Assembly: GCA_950295325.1 (NCBI GenBank)
Contig: OX485804.1
Span: forward strand, 49,154,429 to 49,218,428
From: Polytrichum commune
Taxonomy: Eukaryota; Streptophyta; Polytrichopsida; Polytrichales; Polytrichaceae
DNA: 64,000 nucleotides
Direction of reading: 5' to 3'
The notes beneath the pieces are model-generated. The model saw only the letters and a program-made list of their open reading frames with translations. It had not been told where the DNA came from and did not search any database. Each line of letters opens with the position of its first letter. Position 1 is the stretch's first letter. The translations under genes were made by a program, and so were the position numbers. Below, piece after piece: positions 37,800 through 50,045 of this stretch.

Positions 37800-38170
37800 G
37801 CACCAACTTCTCATAGGATATGAAACACAATTTAGTGCAATATAATTAACAAATCTAAATCACGCCCATTCTTCATAATTTTTGAAGCTCGTATAAAAAT
37901 ATAAATCTTCATGAAAGTGAGAATTATTGTGGTCATTGAGTGGTCATACAGGTCCCCAAAAAAATTTAAAAAAAAATTTAAAAAAAAATTATATGTTGAA
38001 TATTGATCCAACAATGGTTAACATTATGAGCACAAAGTCCAATCTCTTTTGAGCTCATGTGTTTTTGGTGGTTGTTCTTAGATCCACACCCAACCACATC
38101 CCACTTGAATATAGGTGTTCAAATTATTGTTGTGTGTAATTAGGCATGTCTATCTTAGTACTCCTTGTAG
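37800..38170 (-). repeat. Dispersed repeat R1, inverted copy
   Basis: It carries reverse complements of the R1 blocks, for example GTCCAATCTCTTTTGAGCTC and the AGGTAGATGTG-like end near 37765. It sits directly left of the 38232-41514 Harbinger element. Confidence 0.5.
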
Positions 38171-38409
38171 TTTGAGAAACCAATGTTTAAGCTTGGGTCT
38201 ATTCTTCAGTCCAAAAGTAAAGTTTATTAAGAGCACCTCCACTGTGCCACGTTAAAGGGACGTGCTAAGCTCTTTAATGTGGCCTTGCTGAAAAAAATAG
38301 GGGGCCATTGCAGCCTTTAAATGCGGCCTTCATAGCCAGGCCTCGCCATTTGTGCCTCTACACTCGCCAATGTCACGGGCCTCAATTTTTGTTTCTCTCC
38401 CCTACACCC

Positions 38410-38620
38410 CTCAGGTAGGTCACTCTATAGGATTTTTGTGCACCATGTGCGGCGGAGAGGTATTTGTTTAAGGGTTATTTACCTCCAAGGCACAAATTAG
38501 AAGCTCCCTATAATTACTTGATTCTCTAAAATGGCCTATTTTTTTGCACCTTACCATTACTTATACTACCCATGACATTGCAATTTTTTGTGGTCTATAT
38601 TCCATTTAATTAAAAAAACT
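38410..38620 (-). mobile_element. Fragment of a hAT-like MITE
   Basis: It starts CTCAGGTAGGTCACT, the terminal motif of the hAT-like family. For about 210 bp it matches, inverted, the right part of copy C (30760-30973), including GTGCGGCGG and the GGCCTATTTTTT block. The other terminus was not found, so the copy is truncated. It is nested in the Harbinger element. Confidence 0.6.
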
Positions 38621-39779
38621 CAATTTAAAAGTGGTGGGAAAAAGCATGGCAACAAAAATGCATAAAGCATACGTACCAATTCAAAAACTAAGTGCAAAAT
38701 TCTCATACAAGTGAAAGACTTGTGCTTACCAAAACAAATCTTAACTTGTGCAAAATATGTGTATCGTTAACCACATCACAGAAGAACAAGTGTGATAACA
38801 TGATGCATATCATTCCAACACCATAACTTGAATGATATCATACAATTGAAGAACACAAGGATACTTAAGCATAATGTAGTTTAAAATTTGCTTTAAAATT
38901 TGCAATTTTACAACCTATAGAACATAACCTTCATGCATAAAAAGAAAGAAAGCTTAGAGTGGAAACACAACAAGAATGAGCGTGTATTTACAAACACCAT
39001 ACATGCTCCGTAAAAGTCTAACCAAAACACAAAAAAAAATAACTGCAACTATGCATTGCAGCTATGCAGCTATGCAAAAGTCATGTGGTTCCCTACAAGT
39101 CTGTGCAGGTGGGTTTAGGGTATGCAAACAAAACAAACCTATGTAATCATGTCACATACCTTAGTGTCCAATCATACACCAAAAAAATGATTTATGACAA
39201 AAAAAACATAGGAACGTCAAGATCTAAGAGTAGGGTTGCCCAAACACGCTTGCAACACGCCGAAGCACAACTCAACATCTTTTCACACCGTTTCTTGCCG
39301 CTCGGCAAAATAAACCTTTTTTTTATCTTAGTGCTCGTGAATGCTTTGAATAAAGCATGCCCACTCCGGGTATATTCCATCAGTGAGCAAATAATAACGA
39401 TCATAATCGCACCCGTTCACTTATATCACAAGCCTCGGAAGTGAGCATATTATGAGTCAAGGGTGACCTATCAAGCACATTCAAGTCATTGTTAGAACTA
39501 GGCAGTCCAAAAAAAAACATGCCATATGTGCAAATCCCTATCCGCAATGCAACGTCCGAAAAGTTTTTGAAGTTATTAAGGTTAATTGCCTACCTCTTTA
39601 AAAGGGCATAGGCTATTTCCCTCATGGCATAGGTTGCATCCTACAATATCAAATTTTTGTAAGTTGAAAACCTTTTGAGTTTTTAAGTTACCCGCCAATT
39701 GCCTTCAAAACTAATTTTTAGTATGTTAAAATCCTTCATATCTTTTAATGTTGTAGGCTTTAAATTCAAAATTTGAGTA

Positions 39780-39853
39780 CTAAGTGGTATCCTTGGCAGG
39801 AATTGAACCTGGCTAAGCCCTTCACCACGTTTGAAAGCCAAGGATTAACCAAC
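39780..39853 (-). other. tRNA-like fragment
   Basis: On the minus strand CAGGTTCAATTCCTG forms a T arm, and the ends TCCTTGGC and GCCAAGGA pair as an extended acceptor, but only about 54 nt lie between them, too short for an anticodon arm. It looks like a tRNA-derived or SINE-derived relic inside the Harbinger element. Confidence 0.4.
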
Positions 39854-40199
39854 TATTTTTTAAAGAGTTGATTATAAGTTATGAAAGGTTGCTAAAATTC
39901 AAATGAGTTTAAGGGTGAAAGTCCTCACCATCTTCTGATTCAACCTCTACTCTTCCTCCAAGATATAGCCTAAAGATATGTACTTAGGCCAACTAATTTC
40001 CCAATTTGAAGAAGGATGAATGGCTAAAATCCTCTCTTTTAAAAAATTTGTAGGCAAAATTTCGTACATGTTTTTTATCACATAGGTTGATATCCTATGT
40101 TTTTAAATTGTCCATAGGCTCTTTGTCCTACTCTTTCAAAATTTTGTAGGCTAAGTCACAAATTTTGTAGGCTGCATTTGTATTAGCCTTAGGCTCTTG

Positions 40200-40926
40200 C
40201 CGGACGCTGCCGCAATTGTCTCCAAAATGATAGGCATATTTCCATCTTTGTCTCCAAAATTCCCTTGCCAAGCATCGGGACAATTTTTCCACACATAATG
40301 CATGCAAATTGAGAGACGTGAACATGCCCGGGAACCCATGATCATGGTTGATGGCCAATTGCTTCTCAAAGGCTTCCCGTGTTGGTTGACTAAGATGATG
40401 ATCTTCAAACTCCGCCCTAATTGCTAGACAAAATCTTTTCACGTCCTCCATAGCCGTGCTTTCACTAGTTCTACAATATTCATTTGTGCCATCTTCTGAC
40501 AAGCCATAACAAAGCATTCGTAACGCAAATGTGCACTTTTGGTGTGGTAAAAGTCATATATACCCACATGTATCCACTTTTTGGACGAGTAATTCTCCTG
40601 CTCAAAAACCCTATCCATGATCGTCAAAAAAAGGTTAGGGTTGCATGCATTAGCGTCTACGGCACAAATTTGGCCCATACACCAGCTTGTCACAAAAGTA
40701 ATTGGACATCATGTGATGGTGCATCTCAACCCTGAACCTCTCAATGTTTAGGGGATTTTCTGGGACGGGATCCACCTTGAATTGATGGTAATGCTCGTCC
40801 AAGATTCACAAACCCTGATCCCAATACAAAATTTAGTACGACATCATCCTCCTCATCATCGTCATCGATGAGGCGTTCCCGACTAGCCCTAATTTGTGCG
40901 TGCCATGCATCCATGGGGAAAACCAC
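40200..40926 (-). pseudogene. Harbinger (HARBI1/ALP1-like) transposase pseudogene
   Basis: Read right to left on the minus strand, pieces in different frames follow the order of plant PIF/Harbinger transposases. They are an acidic N-terminus ending GGSRPRKSPK (40741-40926), a segment KKWIHVGIYDFYHTKSAHLR (upstream of 40620), then a MLCYGLSEDGTNEYCRTSES block (from 40517) through GFPGMF. After GFPGMF the frame must shift to reach MHYVWKNCPDAWQG. At the usual catalytic SLD the codon is AAT (Asn) and an extra T follows it. The rest of the DDE domain is missing. It is clearly non-functional; the family assignment rests on motif order and wording. Confidence 0.75.
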
Positions 40927-41519
40927 TCAAGCGTGTGACCAAGAACAAGAATGAAAGAAATTGAGCAAACGGCCTAGACCAACAATGTCGCAATGGAGCT
41001 CAAAAAAACCAACCCGTAGTGGAGCAGTGAAGCTTACAAATCGGTCCCATGGTCCTCGGGCCACATGGCTGGTACTCATTGGGGAAGACAGAGCCAATCC
41101 CTGTCACCCTGCCCCATCACTTGATTTTGCGGAGGTGTGTAACAAATTTTAATTTTTGGCATGAACCACCCAACCACAAGATAAGATTTTTTGTTTTTTG
41201 TTTTTTATTTTATTTTAAAAAAAACCTCCTTACTCTAGCATGGTTGTCTTAAGTTTAACCAAAGTAAAAGCATGTTCATTATTAGCAAAAATAATGTACT
41301 CTATGTTTTTACTTTAAATTCATTCTAGACTACCGTTATCTTAGTTCTAGTCAACATGTACCAATAATGGCCCATGTTACAAGGTGTCAGGTTTGGCAAG
41401 TCTCGGGCTTCACGTGGGTGGGGGACAACCGCGCCAAACTTGGCATTGTATTTCCCCGAGCCCTTCAAGCCAACTTTGACGAGTTAGATTATCCGCGGCA
41501 GGGTGGAAATGCTCTAAGG

Positions 41520-43737
41520 GGTTTCAAGGGTTTTTTTGGACCTGAATTCTAATGCAAACCCACTCTAATAATAACATAAAACCAAGATACCAAAGCATGA
41601 TTGGCGATTTTACTTGTTTGTCTGTAATTGGATTTTGCCCTATTTTTGTGTTTATTACATGTTCTTTACATCCATTGATATTTCTCTTGAAAATCCAATG
41701 ATGCGGATGGATGGAAGGACGATGTGGGTGGATGAAATCTTTATAACAAACAACTATGTATGGTAATGGGTCACCTCATTACCATATATACACTCTAAAC
41801 TCCATAATATCAACCCCCATAATGTCACACACTCTTTAATATCCCGAAAACTGTAGGGAACGGATGTTCATACTTCAAATCTCACTCCTTATTGTCACAT
41901 TTCTCTCCCTTAAATCACGGAATTTGCCATTAGAAGTCAATCCACACCCTCACATTGCGCCATGTGTCAACATGTGGAGTGTCACCTTCTTCTTCTTATG
42001 CCACTTGTTGACTGTTGGTGCATGCGTCTGCCACATCACCAGGGTAGGCCAAGTGGAGTGGACCACACTAGCGTAGGTGACAGGAGAACGAATTCAAATC
42101 GTCCTCACATCTCCTTTGTGTTATTCCATAGTGTCACATGCTACACTAATTCTATAGTATCACGCATCCATGTTCACACTACAAAACTCCGTAATATCAC
42201 GTGCACTTTGGTTGCCATAGGTGTCATACTATGGAGTTTAGAGTGTAGTTGGAATCCACATGACTCGCCTTGACGAGCTTGCCATGCAGATTCCAATTAT
42301 ATACTACTTATGGCACTCCCGACACCCATCATCTAGTACGTAACTAGATTTTGCTCACTTCTCTATGTTTATTACGCATTCCTTTCATCCCATAAAATTT
42401 CTTTGGTAATGGGCGCCACCTTGACAGTCTCGCTATGTGGATTGTGATTATATCCGGTAATGCCACCCCAACATCAATTAACGCCCATTACCTTATTAGT
42501 GCGTAGTTACCCTCCACGTCACCCTTTTCTCAGCTCCTTTCTGACTTGCCAACGTGGCGCGAACGTGGCAACGATAACCCCCAGCATCGCCACGGTGGCC
42601 GCAACCCCGCATAGTCACGCGATGGGGACCGCAGACGCAAACGCGCAGTAGCGTGAGCGTGAGTCCAGCCGCTCGGCGGCGGCCCTAGAGAACAGAAAGC
42701 AGCTTGAACAGAGGGAGGGAAGGCAGGTTGAGGCCGTTTGGTTTCCCCGCTACTTGGATTGCAGGTTTGGCGGAATGTGCCGGGAGCCAGGAATTCGGAC
42801 TACCTTTCCGATCCCGTAAACTGTGTGCGCTGCCAAAGCTCGTCTTTACTGCCGCCCCTCTAAGCCCGGAAGGAATTCCGCCAATTGTAGATAGATAGCC
42901 TCCCACACACTCATGCTTTAACCTCATTAGCCTGGCTGCTGCTGCTCACTGTTGCTGTTGCTGTTGCTGTTGCACATCCCTCTTGCTCTTATCGTCGGTG
43001 GCAGGCACCCCCACACTAATAACTCAACTCAACTCAACTCAACTTATCAACTCACTCCTGCACCGATTGTCGTCGCCATTTCCGTTACTGTGCTTTGCCG
43101 CTTCAACTTGGAGACAGTGAAGGAAGAAAAGAAAAGGAAGGCAGCAAGCGGTGCTACACAAGCAGCCTACTTACTTACTGTGGTGTGCACGGGAACCTAC
43201 TTTGTTGGTCGTTGTTTGTTTGTTGGTGAATTGGGTAGGCGCAGGCAGGCAAGGGTAGGGGTCCATTAAGAATTTGGACTTTGGAGGATCCGGAGGTTTT
43301 GGAGGTGTACGGAGAGGGTTGAGAGTCGAGGAGCCTTTGCTTTCTTCTTCTCCTTCCCTCTTCTTTCGTCCTTGGAAGGGTGGTGTAGAGTCGGGAAGGA
43401 AAGCTAGGGATAGAGGCGTGGACAGAGTTGGTTTTTGAGCTGGGATTTGGGTTGAAGGTGAGGGAGAATTGAGACCTTGTTCGTTATGGGGTTGGCTGAT
43501 GTGTTGGATTCTCGAGGTTTTGCATTCTGGTGGAGAGTAATTGGAGAGTGCGGAACAGTTTCGTGCAAGTTGTGTGAGTTTTTGTGCAAGTTGCAAAGCT
43601 AACCTAATGGCACATGACGTGGGATCCGATGCACGGAGAGGGAGAGAGAGGGAGAGGTTAGCTTGGGTGCTGATGGGGGAGGGTTGGGTATGTATACTGG
43701 TGTGTGCAGAAACAATTAGGTAGGCAGGAGGGTGAAT
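41520..43737 (+). other. Region upstream of the N-carbamoylputrescine amidase gene
   Basis: From about 42520 the DNA becomes GC-rich up to the ATG at 43738, fitting a promoter and 5' UTR. It contains a (TGTTGC)n-like run near 42950-42972, an (ACTCA)5 run near 43020-43045 and GA-rich tracts near 43640-43660. The long minus-strand open frame over 43171-43788 is antisense to the 5' end and shows no family. Upstream (41640-42420) there are repeated CTCCATAATATCAC phrases. Confidence 0.5.
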
Positions 43738-46700
43738 ATGGGGGCAGGAGGACGCGAAGAGCGCGTGGTGGGGGTGGCTGCCATGCAATTCTCCTGCACA
43801 AATGATTTGGAGACCAACGTCAGCAAAGCGGAGAGGTATCTACCTACCTACCAATGCCACTCCCTTCACTGTCTTGCCATCTCTCAATCCAGCAATGCTA
43901 ATGCTCCAGTATAATTCACTCCCCGGCACGCATACATCCAATTGCGGCCGATTCCATCGCGTAGCTACGGATATCGGAGTTCTTGGTCTCCTGCAGTCAC
44001 CAGCCGTGCTTAAGACTGTGTTTCCTTCCCTCAGTTGATAGATGCACTTCAATGCTGCTGACATGCAGAATGTGACTTTGGTCTTAATGTGTACAACAAG
44101 TAGGTTGAAAGATAGGTGGTCGGTCAGGCGGAGGGGGTTTTATCAGCTATGTTTGGAGATGCAAGTCCACCAAGTGCAGGACTTTGTTTCGTCCTCAAAC
44201 AATATTTCTCCCTCCATGATGTTATACTTTGGATTTGGGCCTAGAGTTTCAGATGGACATGCTGGGGCATAATTTCTCCGAAACGCATGGTAACACGTTG
44301 CAAACCTCAAAACTGTAGGTGGGCTGTGATAAGACTGACATGCAGAATGTAACTCTGATTTAATGTGTTGAAGTAGGTTGAATGATATGTGGTGGGTCGG
44401 TTGGAGTGAATTTGGGGTTTAGCAGATATGTTCGGAGATCCAGGTTTAGCAAAAAGGAGTGCTAGTTGCCACTCTGTTATGTCCTCAAGTGATAATTATC
44501 CCTCTTTGATAATTTGTATCGGAGCCTGGAGTTTCAGTCTGGCATCCTGGGGCAAAGTGTCTCCAAAACGCATGTTAGCATGGATTCCACTTCGTTTTCT
44601 AAATTTGGCACAATCTACTAGAAGTAGATCAACTAATCATAACAGCCACAATTTGCTTACCGGAGGTCCAGCCACACATAGCAGCTTGAGATCAAGCTCA
44701 ATCTTGCAAGTTTGGTGGGCCAAGGTAAAACCCAAATTTGGACCTTTACATGTGCCTAAAATGGTGGAGCTTTGGTTCCTTCCTTTTTGGGATTGAATGC
44801 CAAGTTCAACTTGCCTGGACTTGAAGTTCTAGTCATCGGACTTGAAATTCTACATGTTCAAGTTTATGGTTACATTTCTAAATCAATTCAAAAAAAGTGG
44901 GGACCAAGCTTGAGACAAAGCTCCACCATCTTAGGCACAGGTAAGGCATAAATTATTTTTCCTTGGCCCACTGAACTTGCTCAAGTTGTGTTTGGGAATC
45001 TATCAACTTCAAAATCCATCAGATACATATGGATGTCAGACCAAAGTTATTAGACCAAAGTACTAGACACAGGAAATGAAGAATGCTATAATGCATGCAC
45101 TTTTTTGAATTGATTTTTATATAGGTTTCCAATATCTAGTTGCGACAGTAGACTTAGTAAATGTGTTTTTATGCGCGTCGAGTGTAAACTATGACCAGTT
45201 GTCAACGGGATGGGGTTTTTTCTTGCAATCACTTGTGGACCACCAATACTTCTGGAGAAAGATCTAAATGGTTTTGTTTCACATACAGCACTGAAAAGTA
45301 GGGTGCCTTTGCTGACATTCTCCATATCTACTTTGCTCACTTGCCATTGTTGTTCTTGCAGAATGGTACGTGAGGCACACTCTAAAGGTGCCAACATTAT
45401 TCTCATTCAGGTAATTTACTGTTAGATGCTGATGCTAGTCTCAGCTGAGTTCATATGCCTGTAGCCACTGAAATCTCATAATACCTGTGGTATGTTGGTT
45501 TTCGATTTAACTGTGCATATTATTGAAGAAAATTCCTTTCCTCGTAACACAGGAACTATTTGAAGGTTATTACTTCTGCCAAGCTCAGAGTGAAGAGTAC
45601 TTTTCTTGGTCACATCCTCGAGAAGGTCATCCCACCATCCTGCGGTAAGCAATCTTGATAGTACATTCTGATCCTCAGTATTACCGTCTTTCATGAGGTT
45701 TTTCTTTAAGATAATTTTGGCAAAGTGAAGAAGCTGATGCTTCCATTATACCTGTATCTGGGGCTCAAAGTGTGACTTTTGGGAAAACAGGATGCAGAGG
45801 CTGGCAAAGGAGCTTGGTGTCGTTATTCCTGTCAGCTTTTTTGAGGAGGCAAACAACGCTCACTATAACTCCATTGTGATCATAGACGCAGATGGATCTG
45901 ACCTTGGTATTTACCGCAAATCTCATATTCCCGATGGACCAGGTGAGAATATGTGCATACTCACTATTCCTAATGTTATTCCCACAGTAGTAGTGAACAC
46001 ATGGCAAAATTTTGTGTATGGTGGTGGTACCTTATCGATACATTGCCATGTATTGACACCAATTAGGGTGGGAATGTTCTTGTCAAATACGACCATGGTT
46101 AATATACAGTATCCTCTTGTAGATGTGCTGAAACCAACACCGATCCTTTTTGTAGAGATCAGAATTGCCAACTGAGAGCGTTTTATCTATTCACAGTAGC
46201 CAAGATGTTCTAAACGAGGCATGGGTTTATGAATTGCTTATGCTAAAGCATGGAATATCTGCTGAATCATGCCGGCATAAATTCATTTCATGTATACTTT
46301 GGGTACTGATCATGACATAGAATTGTCACCCTGAACAAATTTCTTGACCGATCATTGCTTGCTTTTAGTAATACTGATTACTGGTTGTGATCATGTCCTG
46401 CAGGTTATCAAGAAAAATTCTACTTCAATCCTGGTGATACAGGCTTCAAAGTGAGTGCCTCCAGATGGTCATTTTTTTCTGTTAATATTCTGAATGTTTT
46501 GTTAGATGGTAGTTTGTCTCACAGTTGTGTGCACCTTGGGAGTACTAAGGATGCTTAGATGTACTAATGAGCACTCTTGTTGGCTCACAGGTATTCAAGA
46601 CCAAATTTGCAACCATTGGTGTAGGTAAGTAATCTTTGATGTCATTATTTTCTGAAATGGTGAGAGATTAGGAGATGTCAGTATTTGAGATAAGTAACTC

Positions 46701-48124
46701 TTTGAAATTTGGAAAGCACAGGGTAAAAGTGATTGTATACCATCCTGGTAGGTATTAGCAAAACAGTACACCCTGATTACATTGGCATGATTTGACACCA
46801 GGAACTGTCATGAGTTTGACCCTGTTCGCAATAGTTGGAAAAGTTGGATGTATTGATGATGGACTGTTCTTCTATGCCTTTCCAACTATGATTTATATGG
46901 TTGATTGATATATTGTAACTTTTTGTACTTGTGCAGCAATTTGTTGGGACCAGTGGTTTCCGGAGAGTGCACGTGCAATGGCCTTAATGGGTGCAGAACT
47001 TTTATTCTTTCCGACTGCAATTGGCAGTGAACCACAAGATGGGGACTTGGATTCAAGTGGCCACTGGCGACGCGTTATGCAGGGTCATGCGGGCGCCAAT
47101 CTGGTTTGTGTTATGCTTCCTGCTTCGGCTTTCAATAAATTATTATTCTTGAAATAATGCCACATGGCAGACTTTAACATTGCTTGAGACCATTCAATTA
47201 TTATGTGGGAAGTATAGTTCAGCAGCAAAAAGATGAACCAATAAGTTCCTTACATTGCCGGTGCAATGGGAGACAAGACTAGAGAAAAGAGGCAGTACCA
47301 CATCATTAAGCCTTAAAAGGACGTTGGGACTCAATGTAAGACATATATGCGCAATTTCTACGAGCCTCACCAAGTCTTAGAATTATTTTCACTAATTTGG
47401 GAGTTCGAAACTTTCTTTAGTACATCATCTCATTCCAAGCATAATTAAATTACATACTCTTGTGATATCGATGATCAAAATACAAAGTATGTATTTGTAT
47501 CCAAGTGCACTCAGGCTGTGTATTCGAACCTAAATCCTTAACAACATTAAGTGTTGGGATTTCAAGTGCACATTGCGACAGTCTGGGCCTCTCAGACGCT
47601 TGAGGGTTAACATGTTGTAGCACATCAAATGGAAATGCCTGAAATTTAATATAGCCATTTGTTGTCGTTGGAGATAACAAAAATGTGGTTCTCGTGGGCT
47701 GGCAGGTCCCAGTGATTGCATCGAACCGAGTAGGTGAGGAGACGATTCAAACTGAGCATGGCCCCAGCAAGATCACCTTCTATGGGACTTCATTTATTGC
47801 AGGTGAATCCGTGCTCCTGAAATATCTGTTATTGATGCAATTCCTACTTTTTGGATTGTCTCATGGAGAGAATGCTAGATTTTTTTCTGTACCAAAATTG
47901 CTGACGGTGCTTCGGTGCTTCGGTGCGAGTGTGTGTTTGCAGGACCAACAGGTGAAATAGTGGAATCAGCTGATAACAAGAGTGACACTGTGCTAGTGGC
48001 TAAATTTGATCTGAACCAACTGAAAGTGAAACGGAGTAGTTGGGGGGTTTTCCGGGATCGGCGTCCGGAGCTATATAAGGTTCTCTTGACATTAGATGGG
48101 CAAATGAAACCAAACACCATTTGA
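43738..48124 (+). CDS. CPA: N-carbamoylputrescine amidase, 9 exons, 305 aa
   Basis: This carbon-nitrogen hydrolase converts N-carbamoylputrescine to putrescine, CO2 and ammonia, the last step of the arginine decarboxylase route to polyamines. Exons: 43738-43835, 45362-45410, 45553-45644, 45791-45942, 46404-46450, 46591-46624, 46937-47103, 47706-47802, 47943-48124. All are GT-AG and sum to 918 nt; TGA at 48122. The nitrilase triad is complete: E50 in LIQELFEGYYF, K123 in GIYRKSHIPDGPG, C160 in AICWDQWFPE. The sequence follows the plant enzyme throughout (SFFEEAN, GFKVFKTKFATIGVA, GPSKITFYGTSFIAG, SWGVFRDRRPELYKVLL). Length fits the family at about 300 aa. There is no transit peptide or signal, so it is probably cytosolic. 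Intron 1 (1526 nt) holds a foldback repeat. Identity is near certain. Confidence 0.97.
44690..44995. repeat. Foldback repeat in CPA intron 1
   Basis: Arms at about 44698-44778 and 44907-44995 are imperfect reverse complements (TGGTGGGCCAAGGTAAA against TTTTCCTTGGCCCACT; GTGCCTAAAATGGTGGAGC against GCTCCACCATCTTAGGCAC). A direct relative of the left arm lies at about 5490-5560. Confidence 0.65.
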
Positions 48125-48560
48125 TCGTCGGGTCGGTTGTGCCCCTTGAGCTCACAATGTTGGTCTAGCCCTTTACGAGACTTCAAATTTTCACCCTCAT
48201 GAAGCTCGAATCCACATTGTATAGTGTAAGGCTCCCTTTCTGAGGTATTCATACAGAATTGCCCATTACTAGAGGCTCTAGTGCAATTTTTATATTTGGA
48301 GACCCTTCATTTAGTGCCTGAAAGGGTTCAGCTTCGAAGGGAGGGTAGGGGTTTTTCCTTAAAACTCACAGTGAAGTACTGTATAGGTAGTTGTTCCAAT
48401 GCTTATTAGCACCGGTGTACAGAAACATGGGATAGCTACTGGTCTATGCAATGTCTCTCCAGATCTGTGTAAAATTTTAATGCTGGCTTGTTTGCCAATT
48501 CCTGGCTCATTGTTGTGTAGCATCACCTCTTGTATTTTTTATGCATCGGGGCTTGAAAGA

Positions 48561-48676
48561 GGGTGGCTTCAACCCAAGGCCCTAACCCAAATCCCTGAGA
48601 AATCCGAGGTTAAGCCGCCTAATGCCGGAATAGTACTCGGATGGGTGACCTTCCTGGCACTTGATTTTCGGTGCAC
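48561..48676 (+). pseudogene. 5S rRNA-like relic
   Basis: It aligns in order with plant 5S rRNA over about 116 nt: a GGGTGG start, then ATCCCTGAGAAATCCGAGGT (5S: ATCCCATCAGAACTCCGAAG), TTAAGC, then TAGTACTCGGATGGGTGACC (5S: TAGTACTAGGATGGGTGACC) and CCTGGCA. The 3' end has drifted and no T-run stop follows at once. It is a diverged retro-copy or the head of a 5S-derived SINE (SINE3), lying about 440 bp downstream of the CPA stop codon. Confidence 0.75.
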
Positions 48677-49503
48677 AATCATAGTGGAGGTATTTAAGTG
48701 AGCAAAGATATTTGCAACTAATTTGTGTGAACTTAGGGGCTTGCCTTGTGGGGAGAGAGGTGGTGGCCAGCTTGTCCACGCCCATTCAAGTTCACCTTCG
48801 AAAGGAGACAACAGTTGTCAGGGGTCCTCGAATTCTTGTAATGCTCATTTTCGGATTACATATTACATTTAGACCAACTCGATAATGAAGCAACACCATA
48901 ATTCATGTTAGTGGCAACATTGGAGTTGTCTTTCTTTTCTGTTCTAATCTAATTGGGTTTGAATAAATCAAAGTGTCATTTCTAGAGTCTGGAGAAAGTC
49001 ATTGGAAAAGCACGTGCTTTGATTAGGATGAGTTCCATTGCTTTTGGAAATGGAGTTTATCCAGTTTGGAAAGGCGTACACCTAATCCAACGGAAATATC
49101 AGGGGAGAATGTAGTGTGGGAGTCCTGTGTAGAGAATGGCTGAACCTGAAATTGGGGCTGCAATGGTCACAAGTCTCTTTGAAAAGGGCCCAATATCAAG
49201 TCTAAAAGAGTTTCGGACCAAGGTACGTACCTTCATAGTATCCTAATTCTCTTCACTCTTAGTGACCTTGAACCCCCTGAACGCTCAAGACTTCACATTC
49301 CATTTTCGGGCACCTCCAGCATTAGTGTTGAAAATTTATGTTACGTAGCCAAATAGAATTTCTTATTTTATTTTATTTTCCTTCAAATTCAATTGTACGG
49401 ATGTGAACCAGACTATCATATGTTCTTGTTGTGAAAATTTGAAGTCAATCGGATCACATTTGCTAGGTTAGAGTAACATATGAACATGGCCTTCATCTTG
49501 AGA

Positions 49504-49525
49504 GGGGGGGGGGGGGGGGGGGGGG
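49504..49525 (+). repeat. G22 homopolymer
   Basis: Longest of nine G/C runs in the window. The others are at 943-956, 29177-29187, 31482-31494, 35406-35421, 36842-36853 (C), 53326-53339 (C), 54585-54597 and 54802-54816 (C). Confidence 0.9.
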
Positions 49526-49887
49526 ACTCTGAATTTTTTTTGTTTCATGATCATTTTGGTCATGCCATAAATTTTAGACAATTGGCAACTTTGCAGACCT
49601 TGGACTTGATTCCATTTGTGACTTGGACTCAATCAACACCCGATGAACACGACCTCATTATCTATAAGTAACTTAGAGTTTAATGGGTTCAACTGCTGCA
49701 AGGAACAGCGGGTTCTATTCCTTCTTGGGATGGGCTGGCATGGGTGACAAACATTGATTCTTACATAAGGTCTCTTGAAAAAGTTATTGTAATATATTTC
49801 ATCTCATTTTTTGAGATAAATGAAAGCACTTGCCAGTTGGCTCCTTACAAATTTTGGGACTCTCAAGTTATAATTGTCTTAAGTTTT

Positions 49888-50045
49888 TCTAGTTAACTGT
49901 AGTTGTTTTTGATTTTGGTCTTAAAAAAATTAGTTAATTATAAAAAAAAATTCAAATCGGTTTGAAATTTTTCTAGTTAATTATAGTTGTTCCCTAAAAT
50001 GTATTGAAAAAAAATCTAGTTAACTATAGTTATTTTGGCAATTCT
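49888..50045 (+). repeat. Repeat R3 with TAGTTAACTATAG palindromes
   Basis: It contains several near-palindromic TAGTTAACTATAG units and a CCCTAAAATGTATTGAAA block shared with 13684-13770. Function unknown. Confidence 0.5.

Larger units (their letters stand above)
38232..41514 (-). mobile_element. PIF/Harbinger DNA transposon with decayed transposase
   Basis: The terminal inverted repeats are GAGCACCTCCACTGTGCC at the left and, as reverse complement, GAGCATTTCCACCCTGCC at the right. TAA is duplicated at 38229-38231 and 41515-41517. The 3283-bp element carries a broken Harbinger transposase on the minus strand near its right end (40200-40926). A partner Myb-like ORF, usual in this superfamily, was not recognised. 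A hAT-like terminus at 38410 suggests a nested insertion. It could once have mobilised Tourist-like MITEs, though its ends do not match those MITEs closely. Confidence 0.75.

Noticed and set aside
43171..43788. 205-codon open frame on the minus strand
   Set aside because: It is antisense to the GC-rich 5' region and first exon of CPA, shows low-complexity proline and serine text, and resembles no family.
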